Shown: positions 1-7,977 of the stretch, piece after piece
Position numbering within the stretch: position 1 is the first letter of the stretch
How the letters are laid out: every line of letters starts with the position of its first letter
Assembly: GCF_003977685.1 (NCBI RefSeq)
Contig: NZ_RYZH01000008.1
Coordinates: forward strand, 1-64,000
Direction: 5' to 3'
Source: Tautonia sociabilis
GTDB taxonomy: Bacteria; Planctomycetota; Planctomycetia; Isosphaerales; Isosphaeraceae
Length of the DNA: 64,000 nucleotides
Notes under the pieces: model-generated
Told to the model about the DNA's origin: nothing
Database searches by the model: none
The model's input: only the letters and a program-made list of their open reading frames with translations
Position numbers and translations under genes: made by a program

Positions 1-343
1 CCCCCCCCCCGCCGGCCTGACGACCTCCCCCCTTCCCGATCCCCCCCTGAAGGCCAAACTCCCCCCTCCCCCTCGCGATCCCTTCACCCGGATCCCGCCC
101 ATTCCCAATCCTGTTGACAACGGCCCGTCAATTCGGGGACGTCCTCCGTCCGCCTTCGATCGCACCGCCCCCGATCGCCCCCGACTGCTCGTTGGCAATC
201 CGACCGACCTCCAGGATCGAGAGCTACACCCTCAGCCGGGAAGCCGGATCGTTGACTTGATGGCAACGGGCGAGCGATGTTTACTAGAAGGTTGCGAACG
301 TTGTTCGTGGACGCGGAGTCGGAGTCCCCGGACGATACCGACC
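1..343. other. Leading non-coding stretch
   Basis: No convincing gene is visible here. The first ~100 bases are C-rich (runs of 5 to 10 C) and the remainder becomes more AT-rich than most of the window just ahead of the HipA-like gene, so the promoter of that gene probably lies in the last 100 bases. No clear -10/-35 pair could be picked out. Confidence 0.5.
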
Positions 344-1099
344 ATGAAGTCCGAGGAATGGGCGACTTTGATCCAAGAGGCCAGCGCCCAGGTGCCGATT
401 GTTGTCAAAGCGCTGACGTACCGACGGTCCTGGGATTCCGCATGTCGCCCGGTGCAACTCAGTTGCGATGATGGGCACGATTATGTCGTGAAGGGGTCCC
501 AGGTCGGTCGATCGGCCTTCAACGATCAGGTGGTCGGTCGAATTGCCCGGGCTCTCGGTGCCCCTGTCGCCGACGTCGGCCTGGTGGAGGTCGTACCGGA
601 GCTGATCCAGATCAATCGCGACATGATGCACATGGCACCGGGGCTGGCCCACGGGAGCAAGTTCATCCCCGACTGTACCGAATGCCTCTGGTTCCAGTAC
701 GTCGACTTGCCGGAGAACCGCTCGCGGTTCGCGTTGCTCTCGGTCCTGTACGGGTGGATGGTCAGCGCGGAGAAGCAGTTCTTCTACGCGACGAATCCCC
801 CAAACGTGGTGTACTCGTTCGATCATGACGCGTTCTTCCCAGGAGGACCCGCTTGGTCGGCCGAAAGCCTCGCCTCGGCCTTGGCCTCGTATCCCGACGT
901 GGACGACGTGATCGTGACTCAGTGCGGGTTGAGGCGTAAGGAGCTCTGTGGCGCGGTGGGCTTCTTGCAGCGGATCACGCCCCAGATCATCGCGTCCGCC
1001 ATTGGAGCGGTGCCAACAGGCTGGGGATCGGTAAGCGATGACGAGCGGGTCTCCCTGGCACAGTACCTCTGGGAGCGCTGTCAGACCATGCGGTCTTGA
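344..1099 (+). CDS. HipA-like kinase family protein
   Basis: Encodes about 251 residues beginning MKSEEWATL. The N-terminal half carries the segment 'DGHDYVVKGSQ' followed by 'FNDQVVGRIARALGAPVADVGLVEV', the pattern of the short HipA-like (HipA_2) kinase family, which keeps the ATP-binding beta-sheet lysine (VVK) and the start of the N-lobe helix but is much shorter than full HipA (~440 residues). A conserved-looking D..DH.AFF segment near residue 165 ('YSFDHDAFFPGG') may be the metal-binding part of the active site. The ATG at 344 is chosen over the upstream in-frame ATG because homologous-looking sequence begins there. It is followed after 13 bp by a DUF3037 gene, a recurring partner of this family. 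The activity and substrate are unknown; toxin-like behaviour is only an analogy to HipA. Confidence 0.75.
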   Translation: MKSEEWATLIQEASAQVPIVVKALTYRRSWDSACRPVQLSCDDGHDYVVKGSQVGRSAFNDQVVGRIARALGAPVADVGLVEVVPELIQINRDMMHMAPGLAHGSKFIPDCTECLWFQYVDLPENRSRFALLSVLYGWMVSAEKQFFYATNPPNVVYSFDHDAFFPGGPAWSAESLASALASYPDVDDVIVTQCGLRRKELCGAVGFLQRITPQIIASAIGAVPTGWGSVSDDERVSLAQYLWERCQTMRS

Positions 1100-1112
1100 C
1101 GGCGACACGATC

Positions 1113-1916
1113 ATGGCCGCCTTCTACACCGTCATCCAGTTCGTCCCCGACCCGGTCGCGGACGAGCGCGTCAACGCCGGCGTCATCGTCTTCGACGGCG
1201 AGAGGGTCCGCGCACGCTTCATCGAGAACTGGGGGCGGTTGCAGCGCTTCGGCAACAAGGACGTCGGCTTCCTGAGGAACTTCGCCCGTGAGTTCCTCGA
1301 CCGTTGCCAGGACAGCGTTCCTGAGGGTCGCGTCACCGAGCAGACCATCCGGGACATGGCCTCGACGTGGAGTAGCTTGATTCAACTGACGCCCCCTCGG
1401 GGATCGCTGCTCGACCTCGATGCCCTGCTCAGGGACGCAGAGGATCGATTCCTGGCGAACGACCGGCGCACGGGGACGCGGCCCTTCACGAAGCACCACA
1501 TGAAGAAGTTCGCCATTGAGGCCGCGCGACTGGCGTTCGTCCAGAGAGGCGGTCCCGAGGCGCGGCGCCTCGTTAGGCGTGATTTCGCGATCACCGGGGA
1601 GGTCGAGGAGCACCCCTTCTCTCTCGCCATCGCCAACGGCAGGCCCTTCGTCGCTGCTGAGGTCTTTTCCTTCGTCGGTGCCGACGTCAAGAGCCAGGAG
1701 AAGGACGTGAGGGCAACCGCCTGGGCTTTCGACGACGTCCGCAAGCGCCACCGAGACATGGCGCTCGCCGCCCTGGTCCTACGCGGCGAGGAGCCGACTC
1801 CTGCATTCGAGGACGCCCAGAAGGTCTTTGGCAGTCTGGACGTTGAGGTTGTCTTGAAGGATTCCGTCGATGAGTGGGCGGACAGGGTCGCCGGCCGCGT
1901 TCTCAAAGAGGTCTGA
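1113..1916 (+). CDS. DUF3037 family protein
   Basis: About 267 residues starting MAAFYTVIQFVPDPVADER. The opening 'YTVIQFVPDPVADERVNAGVIVF' pattern is diagnostic of DUF3037, a family of unknown function typically found beside a short HipA-like kinase. The family match is concentrated in the first ~120 residues; the rest has no domain I recognise. No signal peptide or membrane segment is seen, so a cytosolic protein is expected. The start at 1113 lies 13 bp after the stop of the HipA-like gene, so the two are almost certainly co-transcribed. The in-frame start further upstream would overlap the kinase gene and adds residues unlike the family. Confidence 0.8.
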   Translation: MAAFYTVIQFVPDPVADERVNAGVIVFDGERVRARFIENWGRLQRFGNKDVGFLRNFAREFLDRCQDSVPEGRVTEQTIRDMASTWSSLIQLTPPRGSLLDLDALLRDAEDRFLANDRRTGTRPFTKHHMKKFAIEAARLAFVQRGGPEARRLVRRDFAITGEVEEHPFSLAIANGRPFVAAEVFSFVGADVKSQEKDVRATAWAFDDVRKRHRDMALAALVLRGEEPTPAFEDAQKVFGSLDVEVVLKDSVDEWADRVAGRVLKEV

Positions 1917-1981
1917 TACGGGCAGTCGCCTTCTCACTTCGAGAACATCCCCATCTGGTCGGCCGGGGGCGATGACTTCTT

Positions 1982-2529
1982 CTATCGAGGGGCCCTCTTG
2001 CCCCGCCCTCCGGCGGCGGCACCGCCCATGCGCTCCTGCTCAGCGCGCCAGCGGTTGAGTTCGAGCAGGCGGGCGAGAACTTCGTCGCGGACGTCGTCGG
2101 GCCAGCGGGAGCGCCAGGGCTTCCTGCGGCGCCGGCGGCCGGTCGGTTCCTCGTCCTCCTCGGAGTCGAGCAGGAGCTCGTAGGCGGCCGACGCGGCGAG
2201 GTCGTGCCAGCCGATGGCTTCGAGGACGGCTGTGTCCATTTTGGAATGCAGCTCGCGGAGCTTGAGGACCTCGGGCGAGTGTTCCTCGGGGCCGTGGAAT
2301 CGGTTGTAGGGCCTGGTCATGCCCTGTTCTTGTGGATCATCAACTCGGCACGGAAGTCGTCGTCTGTCTGGCCGTCGGCTTCGAGCGTCGGGCTCGTCTC
2401 GCCGTGTGACGGGAAGGGGAAGGTCTCGAAGCAGTCGGAGGGGGGGTAACGCATTTCGTCCTTCATCCACGTCGCAAAGAAGCGTGACGTGCGCCCGAGC
2501 AAGACTCCCTGTTCTCTGTTCTCGTGCAC
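1982..2529 (-). pseudogene. C-terminal remnant of an Eco57I/MmeI-type restriction-modification methylase, frameshifted
   Basis: Two overlapping minus-strand frames together read like the C-terminus of the large (usually >1000 residue) single-chain type II RM methylases. The first frame (2529 to about 2317) has 'RYPPSDCFETFPFP', the familiar end of the target-recognition region. The second frame (about 2330 to 1982) has 'TRPYNRFHGPEE' then 'LKLRELHSKMDTAVLEAIGW', the typical C-terminal helical segment. The reading frame shifts between them near 2317-2330. Nothing upstream (beyond 2529) resembles the methylase catalytic core, so only the last ~180 residues survive. It converges on the DUF3037 gene. 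Non-functional by length alone. Confidence 0.75.
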
Positions 2530-2599
2530 CTGACCAACATATTCTTTTGTTCAATTATGAGAGATTGCCGTCGCGGTCAGCGGACTGCGACACTCCCCG

Positions 2600-2833
2600 A
2601 AACGAGGACGTCGCCTGGGGGGGCGTGCCGGATCGGGCCGTCGAGGTCGGCAGACCGACCGGGCCGAGGGCCTGATGGAGAAGGTCGAGCACTGCTTCGA
2701 GGCCGGCGTCGGCCTCGTCTGGGTCGTCGACCCGAGGAGGCGGATCGGGCTCGTCTTCGAGGGGTTCGACCGCCCGGCCGCCGACCCGTCCTGTTCTCGA
2801 CAGCGCGCCCGCCCCTGCTCGGGGCGATTATAA
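2600..2833 (+). pseudogene. Uma2-family (DUF820) endonuclease fragment
   Basis: From the ATG at 2675 to the stop at 2831-2833 the frame reads 'MEKVEHCFEAGVGLVWVVDP', which matches the central helix and core strand of Uma2/DUF820 PD-(D/E)xK-like proteins. Just upstream, in another frame, 'VPDRAVEV' resembles the preceding conserved strand ('PDLAVEV'), so a frameshift near 2650 separates two conserved pieces. The normal protein is ~190 residues; here at most ~75 remain. Uma2 genes are multicopy in planctomycetes, so this is an ordinary decayed paralogue. Confidence 0.55.
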
Positions 2834-2916
2834 TGTGCGGGCCCGATCGCCGGGGCCGGGGGGACCGGGGCCGGGCGATCGGCGAGACCGACCGATCCCC
2901 GAGTCCGGAGCCCGCC

Positions 2917-4041
2917 ATGATCCCCGCGCCGCTGGTGTTGCCCCTGACGCTCGCGATCCTCTCCCCGGCCGACGACGGCCCCGATCCCGCCCTCGGCGAC
3001 ACCCTGCGCATCAACCAGCTCCAGGTCATCGGCACCCACAATTCGTACCACCTCGCCCCCCTGCCGGCCGTCAGGGCGCTGATCGACGCCGCCAGCCCGG
3101 GGAGGGCCGAGGGGCTCGACTACTCCCACCCGCCTCTGGCCGAGCAGTTCGGCCGGTTGCGGATCCGGCAAATCGAGCTCGACGTCTTCGCCGACCCCGA
3201 CGGCGGCCTCTTCGCCAGGCCGATGGCCAGGCACTCCCTCATCGCCCTCGGCAAGGATCCCGGCCCCGACCCGAACGCGGGAGGAGTGCTCGACGCCCCC
3301 GGCCCGAAGGTGCTGCACGTCCCGGACATCGACTACCGCACCACCGCCCCCACCCTGGCCGACGCCCTCCGCCAGGTCCGGGACTGGTCCGAGGCCCACC
3401 CCGATCACGTCCCCATCCTCATCCTCGTCGAGCTGAAGGACGGCCCCATCCCCGGCCTCACCCCGCCGAGGCCGATCGACGACGACGCGATCGAGGCCGT
3501 CGAGCAGGTCATCCGCTCCGCCTTCGATTCTGATCACCTGATCACCCCCGACTCCGTCCGGGGCGACGCCGAAACGCTCCGAGACGCGATCCGATCCCGA
3601 GGCTGGCCCCTCCTGGCCGACTCCCGGGGCAAGATCCTGCTGGCCCTGGACAACACCGACGCGATCCGAAACCGCTACCTCGACGGCCACCCCTCCCTCT
3701 CCGGCCGCCTCATGCTCGCCGACGCCGGCTCGGCCGACCACCCGGCCGCCTCCTGGTTCAAACGGAACGACCCGATCGGGCAGTTCGACGAGATCCGGGA
3801 GCTCGTCCGTCTCGGCTTCCTCGTCCGCACCCGGGCCGACGCCGACACCCGGCAGGCCCGGTCGGGGGACACCTCCCGTCGGGATCGGGCCCTCGCCAGC
3901 GGCGCCCAGTATGTCAGCACCGACTACCCCGAGCCCGACCCCCGCTTCAGCGACTACCGAGTCGCCCTCCCCGGTGGGGCCGAGGCCCGCGTCAACCCCG
4001 TCTCCGGCCCGGTCGCCGTCGGCGACGACCGCCCCCGATGA
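2917..4041 (+). CDS. Ca2+-dependent phosphoinositide-specific phospholipase C-like protein
   Basis: About 374 residues starting MIPAPLVLPLTLAIL, with a hydrophobic leader of roughly 17 residues suggesting export. The catalytic-type motif 'VIGTHNSYH' (about residue 33) and the strand 'RQIELDVFADPDGG' (about 85) are the hallmarks of the bacterial PI-PLC-C1 family; the His and the Asp/Glu residues are the expected catalytic and Ca2+ ligands. The substrate is unknown; many members act on phosphodiesters generally. A TATAAT box sits at 2829-2834, about 80 bp upstream. The stop overlaps an ATG (ATGA at 4038-4041) that could start the NAD kinase frame. No glycerophosphodiesterase signature, so PI-PLC-like is preferred. 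Confidence 0.75.
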   Translation: MIPAPLVLPLTLAILSPADDGPDPALGDTLRINQLQVIGTHNSYHLAPLPAVRALIDAASPGRAEGLDYSHPPLAEQFGRLRIRQIELDVFADPDGGLFARPMARHSLIALGKDPGPDPNAGGVLDAPGPKVLHVPDIDYRTTAPTLADALRQVRDWSEAHPDHVPILILVELKDGPIPGLTPPRPIDDDAIEAVEQVIRSAFDSDHLITPDSVRGDAETLRDAIRSRGWPLLADSRGKILLALDNTDAIRNRYLDGHPSLSGRLMLADAGSADHPAASWFKRNDPIGQFDEIRELVRLGFLVRTRADADTRQARSGDTSRRDRALASGAQYVSTDYPEPDPRFSDYRVALPGGAEARVNPVSGPVAVGDDRPR

Positions 4042-4053
4042 CCGCCCGAGCCG

Positions 4054-4077
4054 CCCCCCCCCCCCCCCCCCCCCCCC
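4054..4077. repeat. 24-bp poly-C tract
   Basis: An uninterrupted run of 24 C lies between the ATGA junction with the upstream gene (4038) and the ATG at 4089 favoured for NAD kinase. If translation began at 4038 the tract would encode a run of prolines, and slippage would put the frame on or off. Confidence 0.9.
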
Positions 4078-4088
4078 GAGAACTCGCC

Positions 4089-4991
4089 ATGCCCCCCGCC
4101 TCCCGGACCGAGTCGACCGTCCCCCTGCGGATCGCCGTGCTCGGCAACGGCACCAAGCCGGAGGTCGTCGCCGAGGCCAGCCGGCTCGCGACGGCGATCG
4201 GAAGGCGGCCTGGCCTGGTGCTCACCGGCGTCGACCTCGGCGACGACTCCGACCTCACCTCCCTAGAGGCCGACGTCGCCCTCGTGCTCGGCGGCGACGG
4301 CACCGTCCTGCACACCGCCCGGCGCATGGGAGACTGCCCCATCCCCGTGCTCGGGGTCAACCTCGGCCGCCTCGGCTTCCTGGCCGACCTCGCCCCCGCC
4401 GATTTCCTCGGCCGCCTGGACGACCTCTGCACCCGCCGCTTCACAATCGACAACCTCATGACGCTCGATTGCACCATCCGGAGCCCCGACGGCCGGTCGA
4501 CCACCTACCGAGGGCTCAACGACGTGGTGCTCCGGGCGGCTCCGCCGTTCCACCTGATCGAGCTGGGGCTTCGGATCGACGGCGAGAGCGTGATCAATTA
4601 CCGGGGGGATGGCCTGATCCTGGCCACTCCGGTCGGCTCGACCGGCCACAGCCTCTCGGCCGGCGGCCCGATCCTGCCGCCGGACGCCCAGATGTTCGTC
4701 GTCACCCCGATCTGCGCTCACACGCTGACCCAGCGTCCCTTGATCGACGCGGCGCACAAGTGGTACGAGGTCATCCCCCGCCAGTCCGAGCGGCAGGCCA
4801 TCACGGCCGTCGTCGACGGCCAGATCCAGCAGCCGATCACCCCCGGCGACCGCGTGGCCGTCCGCCGCGGCGAGTCTCCGTTTCCCATGGTCCGCCTGCC
4901 CGGCCACTCCTTCTACCGGACCCTCCGCAACAAGCTCGGCTGGGGGGCCGACCCGGCGCTGGACCGCCGCTCCGGCGCCGGCCCGGGGTGA
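4089..4991 (+). CDS. nadK: NAD+ kinase
   Basis: About 300 residues from MPPASRTES. It phosphorylates NAD+ to NADP+ in the cytosol using ATP or polyphosphate. All family signatures are visible: 'LVLGGDGTVLHTAR' (GGDGT nucleotide loop), 'GVNLGRLGFLAD', 'ATPVGSTGHSLSAGGP' (the TPTGSTAYSLSAGG motif with Val for Thr and Gly-His for Ala-Tyr) and 'ITAVVDGQ'. The length is normal for the family. An in-frame ATG at 4038 overlaps the PLC stop, but the poly-C tract between 4038 and 4089 makes the internal ATG the more plausible stable start. Likely translationally coupled to or co-transcribed with the PLC-like gene. Confidence 0.92.
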   Translation: MPPASRTESTVPLRIAVLGNGTKPEVVAEASRLATAIGRRPGLVLTGVDLGDDSDLTSLEADVALVLGGDGTVLHTARRMGDCPIPVLGVNLGRLGFLADLAPADFLGRLDDLCTRRFTIDNLMTLDCTIRSPDGRSTTYRGLNDVVLRAAPPFHLIELGLRIDGESVINYRGDGLILATPVGSTGHSLSAGGPILPPDAQMFVVTPICAHTLTQRPLIDAAHKWYEVIPRQSERQAITAVVDGQIQQPITPGDRVAVRRGESPFPMVRLPGHSFYRTLRNKLGWGADPALDRRSGAGPG

Positions 4992-5192
4992 GGAGGGCGG
5001 GCCATGCCGGAAAACGCCCAACGCCAGGGGACGGGATTTGCGTACCGGTTGATGGCCAGCGGGGCCGAGGCCGAACGGCCCGACGCCCCGACGACCGCCC
5101 GGAGGCCCGGTGCCCGGCACCGCCCGGGGGCCCCGGCGGTCTCCCCGCGTCCGACCCGGACGCGACTGGACCTGCCCAGGAGTCGCACCACG

Positions 5193-5555
5193 ATGTCTGA
5201 CCTGCTCAAGCGCCTCGGCCTGCTGACCAGCCTCGCCGCCTGCCTCGCCCTCGCCGGCGTCGGCTGCGGCGGCGAGCCCGACGACATCAACGACGGTACC
5301 GGCGAGAGCCTCGAGCTCCCCGAGTCCTCCCCCGACGCGCTCCCCCCGACCGACCTGGAGCCCGAGGGCGGCATGATGATGGAAGGCCCCGAGGCCACCG
5401 AGCCGGCCCCCGAGCCCGAGCCCGCCCCGGTCGAGCCCGCCCCCGAGCCCGAGCCCGCCCCCGAGCCCGAGCCCGCCCCCGAGGAGCCCGCCCCCGAGGA
5501 GCCCGCCCCGGTCGAGCCCGAGCCCGCCGAGCCCGGCACCGAGCAGCAGCCCTGA
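5193..5555 (+). CDS. Putative lipoprotein with Pro/Glu-rich repeats
   Basis: About 120 residues starting MSDLLKRLGLLTSLAACLALAGVGCGG, a short basic start, a hydrophobic stretch and a Cys at residue 25, which fits a lipoprotein signal although the lipobox (GVGC) is not ideal. The mature part is low-complexity and acidic, with PAPEPEPAP/EEPAPEEP units from about residue 65 to the end, a rod-like extended spacer typical of envelope-spanning proteins. The ATG at 5193 has an AGGAG element about 11 bp upstream (5177-5181). No enzymatic domain. The function is unknown; it may be a surface spacer or anchor. Confidence 0.65.
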   Translation: MSDLLKRLGLLTSLAACLALAGVGCGGEPDDINDGTGESLELPESSPDALPPTDLEPEGGMMMEGPEATEPAPEPEPAPVEPAPEPEPAPEPEPAPEEPAPEEPAPVEPEPAEPGTEQQP

Positions 5556-5695
5556 CCCTTCAGGACGGCTCCCGACCAGGTCCAAGCCCCCGCGCCCTCG
5601 AACCCGGCCCATCGGCCCGGTTCGGGGATCCGGGGGCTCGGATCCGACACCCTCCCCCCCGGCCGACCGCCGGGGGCCCGTCACAACCAATCCAG

Positions 5696-5744
5696 GCCCC
5701 GAGCCCCGAACCCCGAGCCCCGAGCCCCGAGCCCCGAGCCCCGA
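5696..5744 (+). repeat. Heptanucleotide tandem repeat abutting a start codon
   Basis: Seven copies of GCCCCGA (the third copy starts with A) run up to 6 bp before the ATG at 5750 of the YjbQ gene, occupying the place of its ribosome-binding site. Each 7-bp step changes leader spacing and is not a multiple of three. Confidence 0.9.
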
Positions 5745-5749
5745 GCCGA

Positions 5750-6172
5750 ATGGTCCACTCCGAGTCGTTCACGATCCCGACCCGAGGCCGGGGGACGGTC
5801 GAGCTCACCGACCGGGTCCAGCAGGCCGTCGCCTCGTCCGGCGTCGGCGTCGGCCTGTGCTCGGTGTTCGTCCACCACACAAGCGCCTCGCTGATCATCT
5901 GCGAGAACGCCGATCCGAGCGTCCGCTCCGACCTGGAGCGCTACTTCGCCCGCCTCGTCCCCGACGGCGACCCCCTCTTCCGGCACACGCTCGAAGGCCC
6001 CGACGACATGCCGGCCCACGTCCGATCGATTCTCACCCAGGCGTCGCTCTCGGTCCCCGTCTCCGGCGGCCGCTGCGACCTCGGCACCTGGCAGGGCCTC
6101 TTCCTCTGGGAGCACCGCGCCGACGGTCACCGCCGACGCATCACCGTCACCGTCGTCGGCGACGCCCCCTGA
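5750..6172 (+). CDS. YjbQ family protein (secondary thiamine-phosphate synthase)
   Basis: 140 residues, exactly the usual size of the UPF0047/YjbQ family. The signature 'VFVHHTSASLIICENADP' near residue 40, 'DDMPAHVRSIL' near 87 and 'LGTWQGLFLWEHR' near 112 are all present, including the His/Thr and Glu-His residues that form the metal-bound pocket. Members can complement thiamine-phosphate synthase mutants weakly, but the physiological reaction is unknown. A small soluble protein, probably a trimer like its relatives. The first codon follows directly on a heptanucleotide repeat that replaces a normal Shine-Dalgarno context. Confidence 0.88.
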   Translation: MVHSESFTIPTRGRGTVELTDRVQQAVASSGVGVGLCSVFVHHTSASLIICENADPSVRSDLERYFARLVPDGDPLFRHTLEGPDDMPAHVRSILTQASLSVPVSGGRCDLGTWQGLFLWEHRADGHRRRITVTVVGDAP

Positions 6173-6276
6173 GCCGTCCTCCCCAACGCAAGGCACCCGG
6201 GGCGGCGAGCCGACCCGGATGCCTTGCGGATCCCGGCGCGGCGCCTTGAATCAACATCAAGGCGCATCCTCATCGA

Positions 6277-7059
6277 TCAAGAGCCTTGTGCGCCGACGGG
6301 ATCCGCCTTCGCCTCGGCGGCCTCGCAGCAGTCGCCGCACCCATCACCACAGCAGTCGCCGCACCCGTCACCACAGCAGTCGCCGCACCCATTACCAAAG
6401 CAGCCGCCGCACCCATCACCACAGCAGTCGCCGCACCCGTCACCACAGCAGTCGCCGCACCCATTACCACAGCAGCCGCCGCACCCGTCACCACAGCAGT
6501 CGCCGCACCCGTCACCACAGCAGTCGCCGCACCCGTCACCACAGCAGGTGGCGCACTCGTCACCGCAGCAGGTGGCACACTCGGCGCCGCGGCAAGCGCC
6601 GTTACCGATTGCCTTCGACGACGACGCCTTCACCGTCGAGCAGGAGGCACAGGCCGAGGCGACGGTGGTCGAGACGGCAATGGTCGGCGAGGCGCTGCCG
6701 GAGGCGACCCGGAGGACGACCACCTTCGCCTCCGAGCAGCAGGCCGGAGCGGCCGGGGCCGCGGCGACCTTGACTCCCGAGGAGCAGGGCGACTCGGCCG
6801 CGATTGTCGGGGCCGCCGTCGCCTCGGCGCCCCCCTCGGCGGCCGGGGCCGCGTCGGCGGCGCCGCACACCCCGGCCGAGGGGGCCGAGACGGTCTCGAC
6901 CCGGGCCTCGGCGGCGCAGCACGCCTTCTCGACAGCCTCGGCCGTCTTCTCCTCCGAGCGGCAGGCGGCCCCGCCGCCCGGGTCCGAGGGGGCAGCGAAG
7001 GCGAGGGCACAGGCGCACAGCCAGGCGGCTGGCGCAACGGCGAACATCAGGCGATTCAT
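6277..7059 (-). CDS. Secreted cysteine-rich repeat protein
   Basis: About 260 residues. The start at 7059 ([22 protein letters not shown]) is preceded by GGAGG at an 8-bp distance and gives a clean Sec signal peptide cleaved near A-P-S. The middle is Ala/Glu-rich with scattered Cys (CC, C..C). Residues ~160-245 are eleven tandem copies of an 8-residue unit of the form GCGDCCGD, giving about 32 Cys in 86 residues; one unit has Phe for Cys (GCGGCFGN) and the first two read ECATCCGD. The tail is a short charged segment. No family is recognised. The Cys density suggests metal binding or a disulfide-dense envelope protein, but that is inference. The opposite-strand frames (Pro/His/Ser repeats) lack any leader or ribosome site and are judged shadows. 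Confidence 0.7.
6325..6582 (-). repeat. 24-bp tandem repeat encoding (GCGDCCGD)n
   Basis: Eleven near-identical 24-bp units (the last truncated to 18 bp of pattern) inside the Cys-rich gene. Variation between units is mostly GAC/GGT/AAT at the Asp/Gly/Asn positions. The unit length is a multiple of three, so copy-number changes keep the frame. Confidence 0.92.
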
Positions 7060-7182
7060 CGCTCGATCCTCCGAACAGAACACTGGATCTCAGGGACACG
7101 CGATTCCGGTCACGGCGGGCATCGCGCGGTCGTCAACCGCGGACGGGGAGCGGGCCGACCCGGCGGCCCGGCGGGCACGAGG

Positions 7183-7216
7183 CCCGGACTCAAGCCGGCG
7201 CCGGCTTGAGTCCGGG
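7183..7216. promoter_or_regulatory. Perfect 34-bp palindrome between two secreted-protein genes
   Basis: Two 17-bp arms (CCCGGACTCAAGCCGGC and its exact complement) meet with no spacer. It lies 124 bp upstream of the Cys-rich gene start (7059) and 164 bp past the stop of the gene before it (7380). It could be a dimeric-repressor operator or, as RNA, a very stable hairpin; there is no T-run on either side, so a classical terminator is less likely. The rest of 7060-7379 holds nothing recognisable. Confidence 0.7.
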
Positions 7217-7379
7217 TACGCCCCGCGAGCGGTCCGTCGGCGAGGGCTCACCGCAACCCCGTCGATCCGATCGTCAGCCGTCCTCGAGCTTCGGGATCCC
7301 TCGTCGTGAGGACGCGGACGGCGATCGGAAGCCCGGGGATCCGGGCCGACCTGTCAGGCGACAGCCGGGGGGATCGCCG

Positions 7380-7859
7380 CTAATTCCGGAGTCGCACGGT
7401 CTGGAGATACAGCGGGAGCTTCGAAGGGGCCGGCCGATCGCGGCCGGCAAGGACCAGCAAGGCGGCTCGGACCGACGGGGAACGGCCCAGCCCGATCAGT
7501 TCGGCAACGCGGGCCTTGGCCTTGGCCCGGGTCTCCCCGAGCCGGAGCGAGCGATCGGCGACCGCCTGCGACTCCCCGGGGGCGCAACAGCAGGACACGA
7601 TCCTCGATCGGCAGGAGGAGTGCGGCCCCATGCCGTCCGGTGTCGGCTCCTTAGGCCGATCCGAGAGGACCGGCCGAGGAGACTCGTCCTGGCAGCAGCG
7701 ACGAGGGGATCGCGGGGAACTCGCAGAGGATCCGGCGAGGCCGCTGGAGGACTCCGCCTCCCGCATCGCGCAGCCTTCGGCGCCAGGGCCGACAGGGGCG
7801 CACATCCCGAGCAGCACGCCCAGGACGACCCCCACCCGGCATCGGCGTCGCTTCGCCAT
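7380..7859 (-). CDS. Hypothetical secreted Cys-containing protein
   Basis: About 159 residues. It begins MAKRRRCRVGVVLGVLLGMCAPVGPGAEG, a basic start plus hydrophobic core typical of a signal peptide. The mature part has clustered cysteines (CC near residue 55, CCC near 95), an internal helix rich in Ala/Leu/Arg and a basic C-terminus. A GTG directly before the ATG could also start it. No ribosome site is close, so the call is moderate. It lies upstream of, and in the same direction as, the Cys-rich repeat gene, with 320 bp between. No family recognised. Confidence 0.5.
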   Translation of the reverse strand: MAKRRRCRVGVVLGVLLGMCAPVGPGAEGCAMREAESSSGLAGSSASSPRSPRRCCQDESPRPVLSDRPKEPTPDGMGPHSSCRSRIVSCCCAPGESQAVADRSLRLGETRAKAKARVAELIGLGRSPSVRAALLVLAGRDRPAPSKLPLYLQTVRLRN

Positions 7860-7977
7860 CACACTGAGTCCGGAAATGCCTGATGCCTCCGGCGTCCGCT
7901 TCCATCAGGATCATAGATGAGCCCGGATCGGGCGTCAATCACGATCGGCCCCGGAGGCGGACGACTTCATCCCGGTC

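Noticed and set aside
6325..6582. CRISPR-like repeat
   Set aside because: Units are contiguous with no unique spacers and keep an open frame; it is a protein repeat.
6219..7309. Plus-strand repeats of Pro/His/Ser or Arg
   Set aside because: Shadow of the Cys-rich gene; no signal peptide or ribosome site, whereas the minus strand has both.
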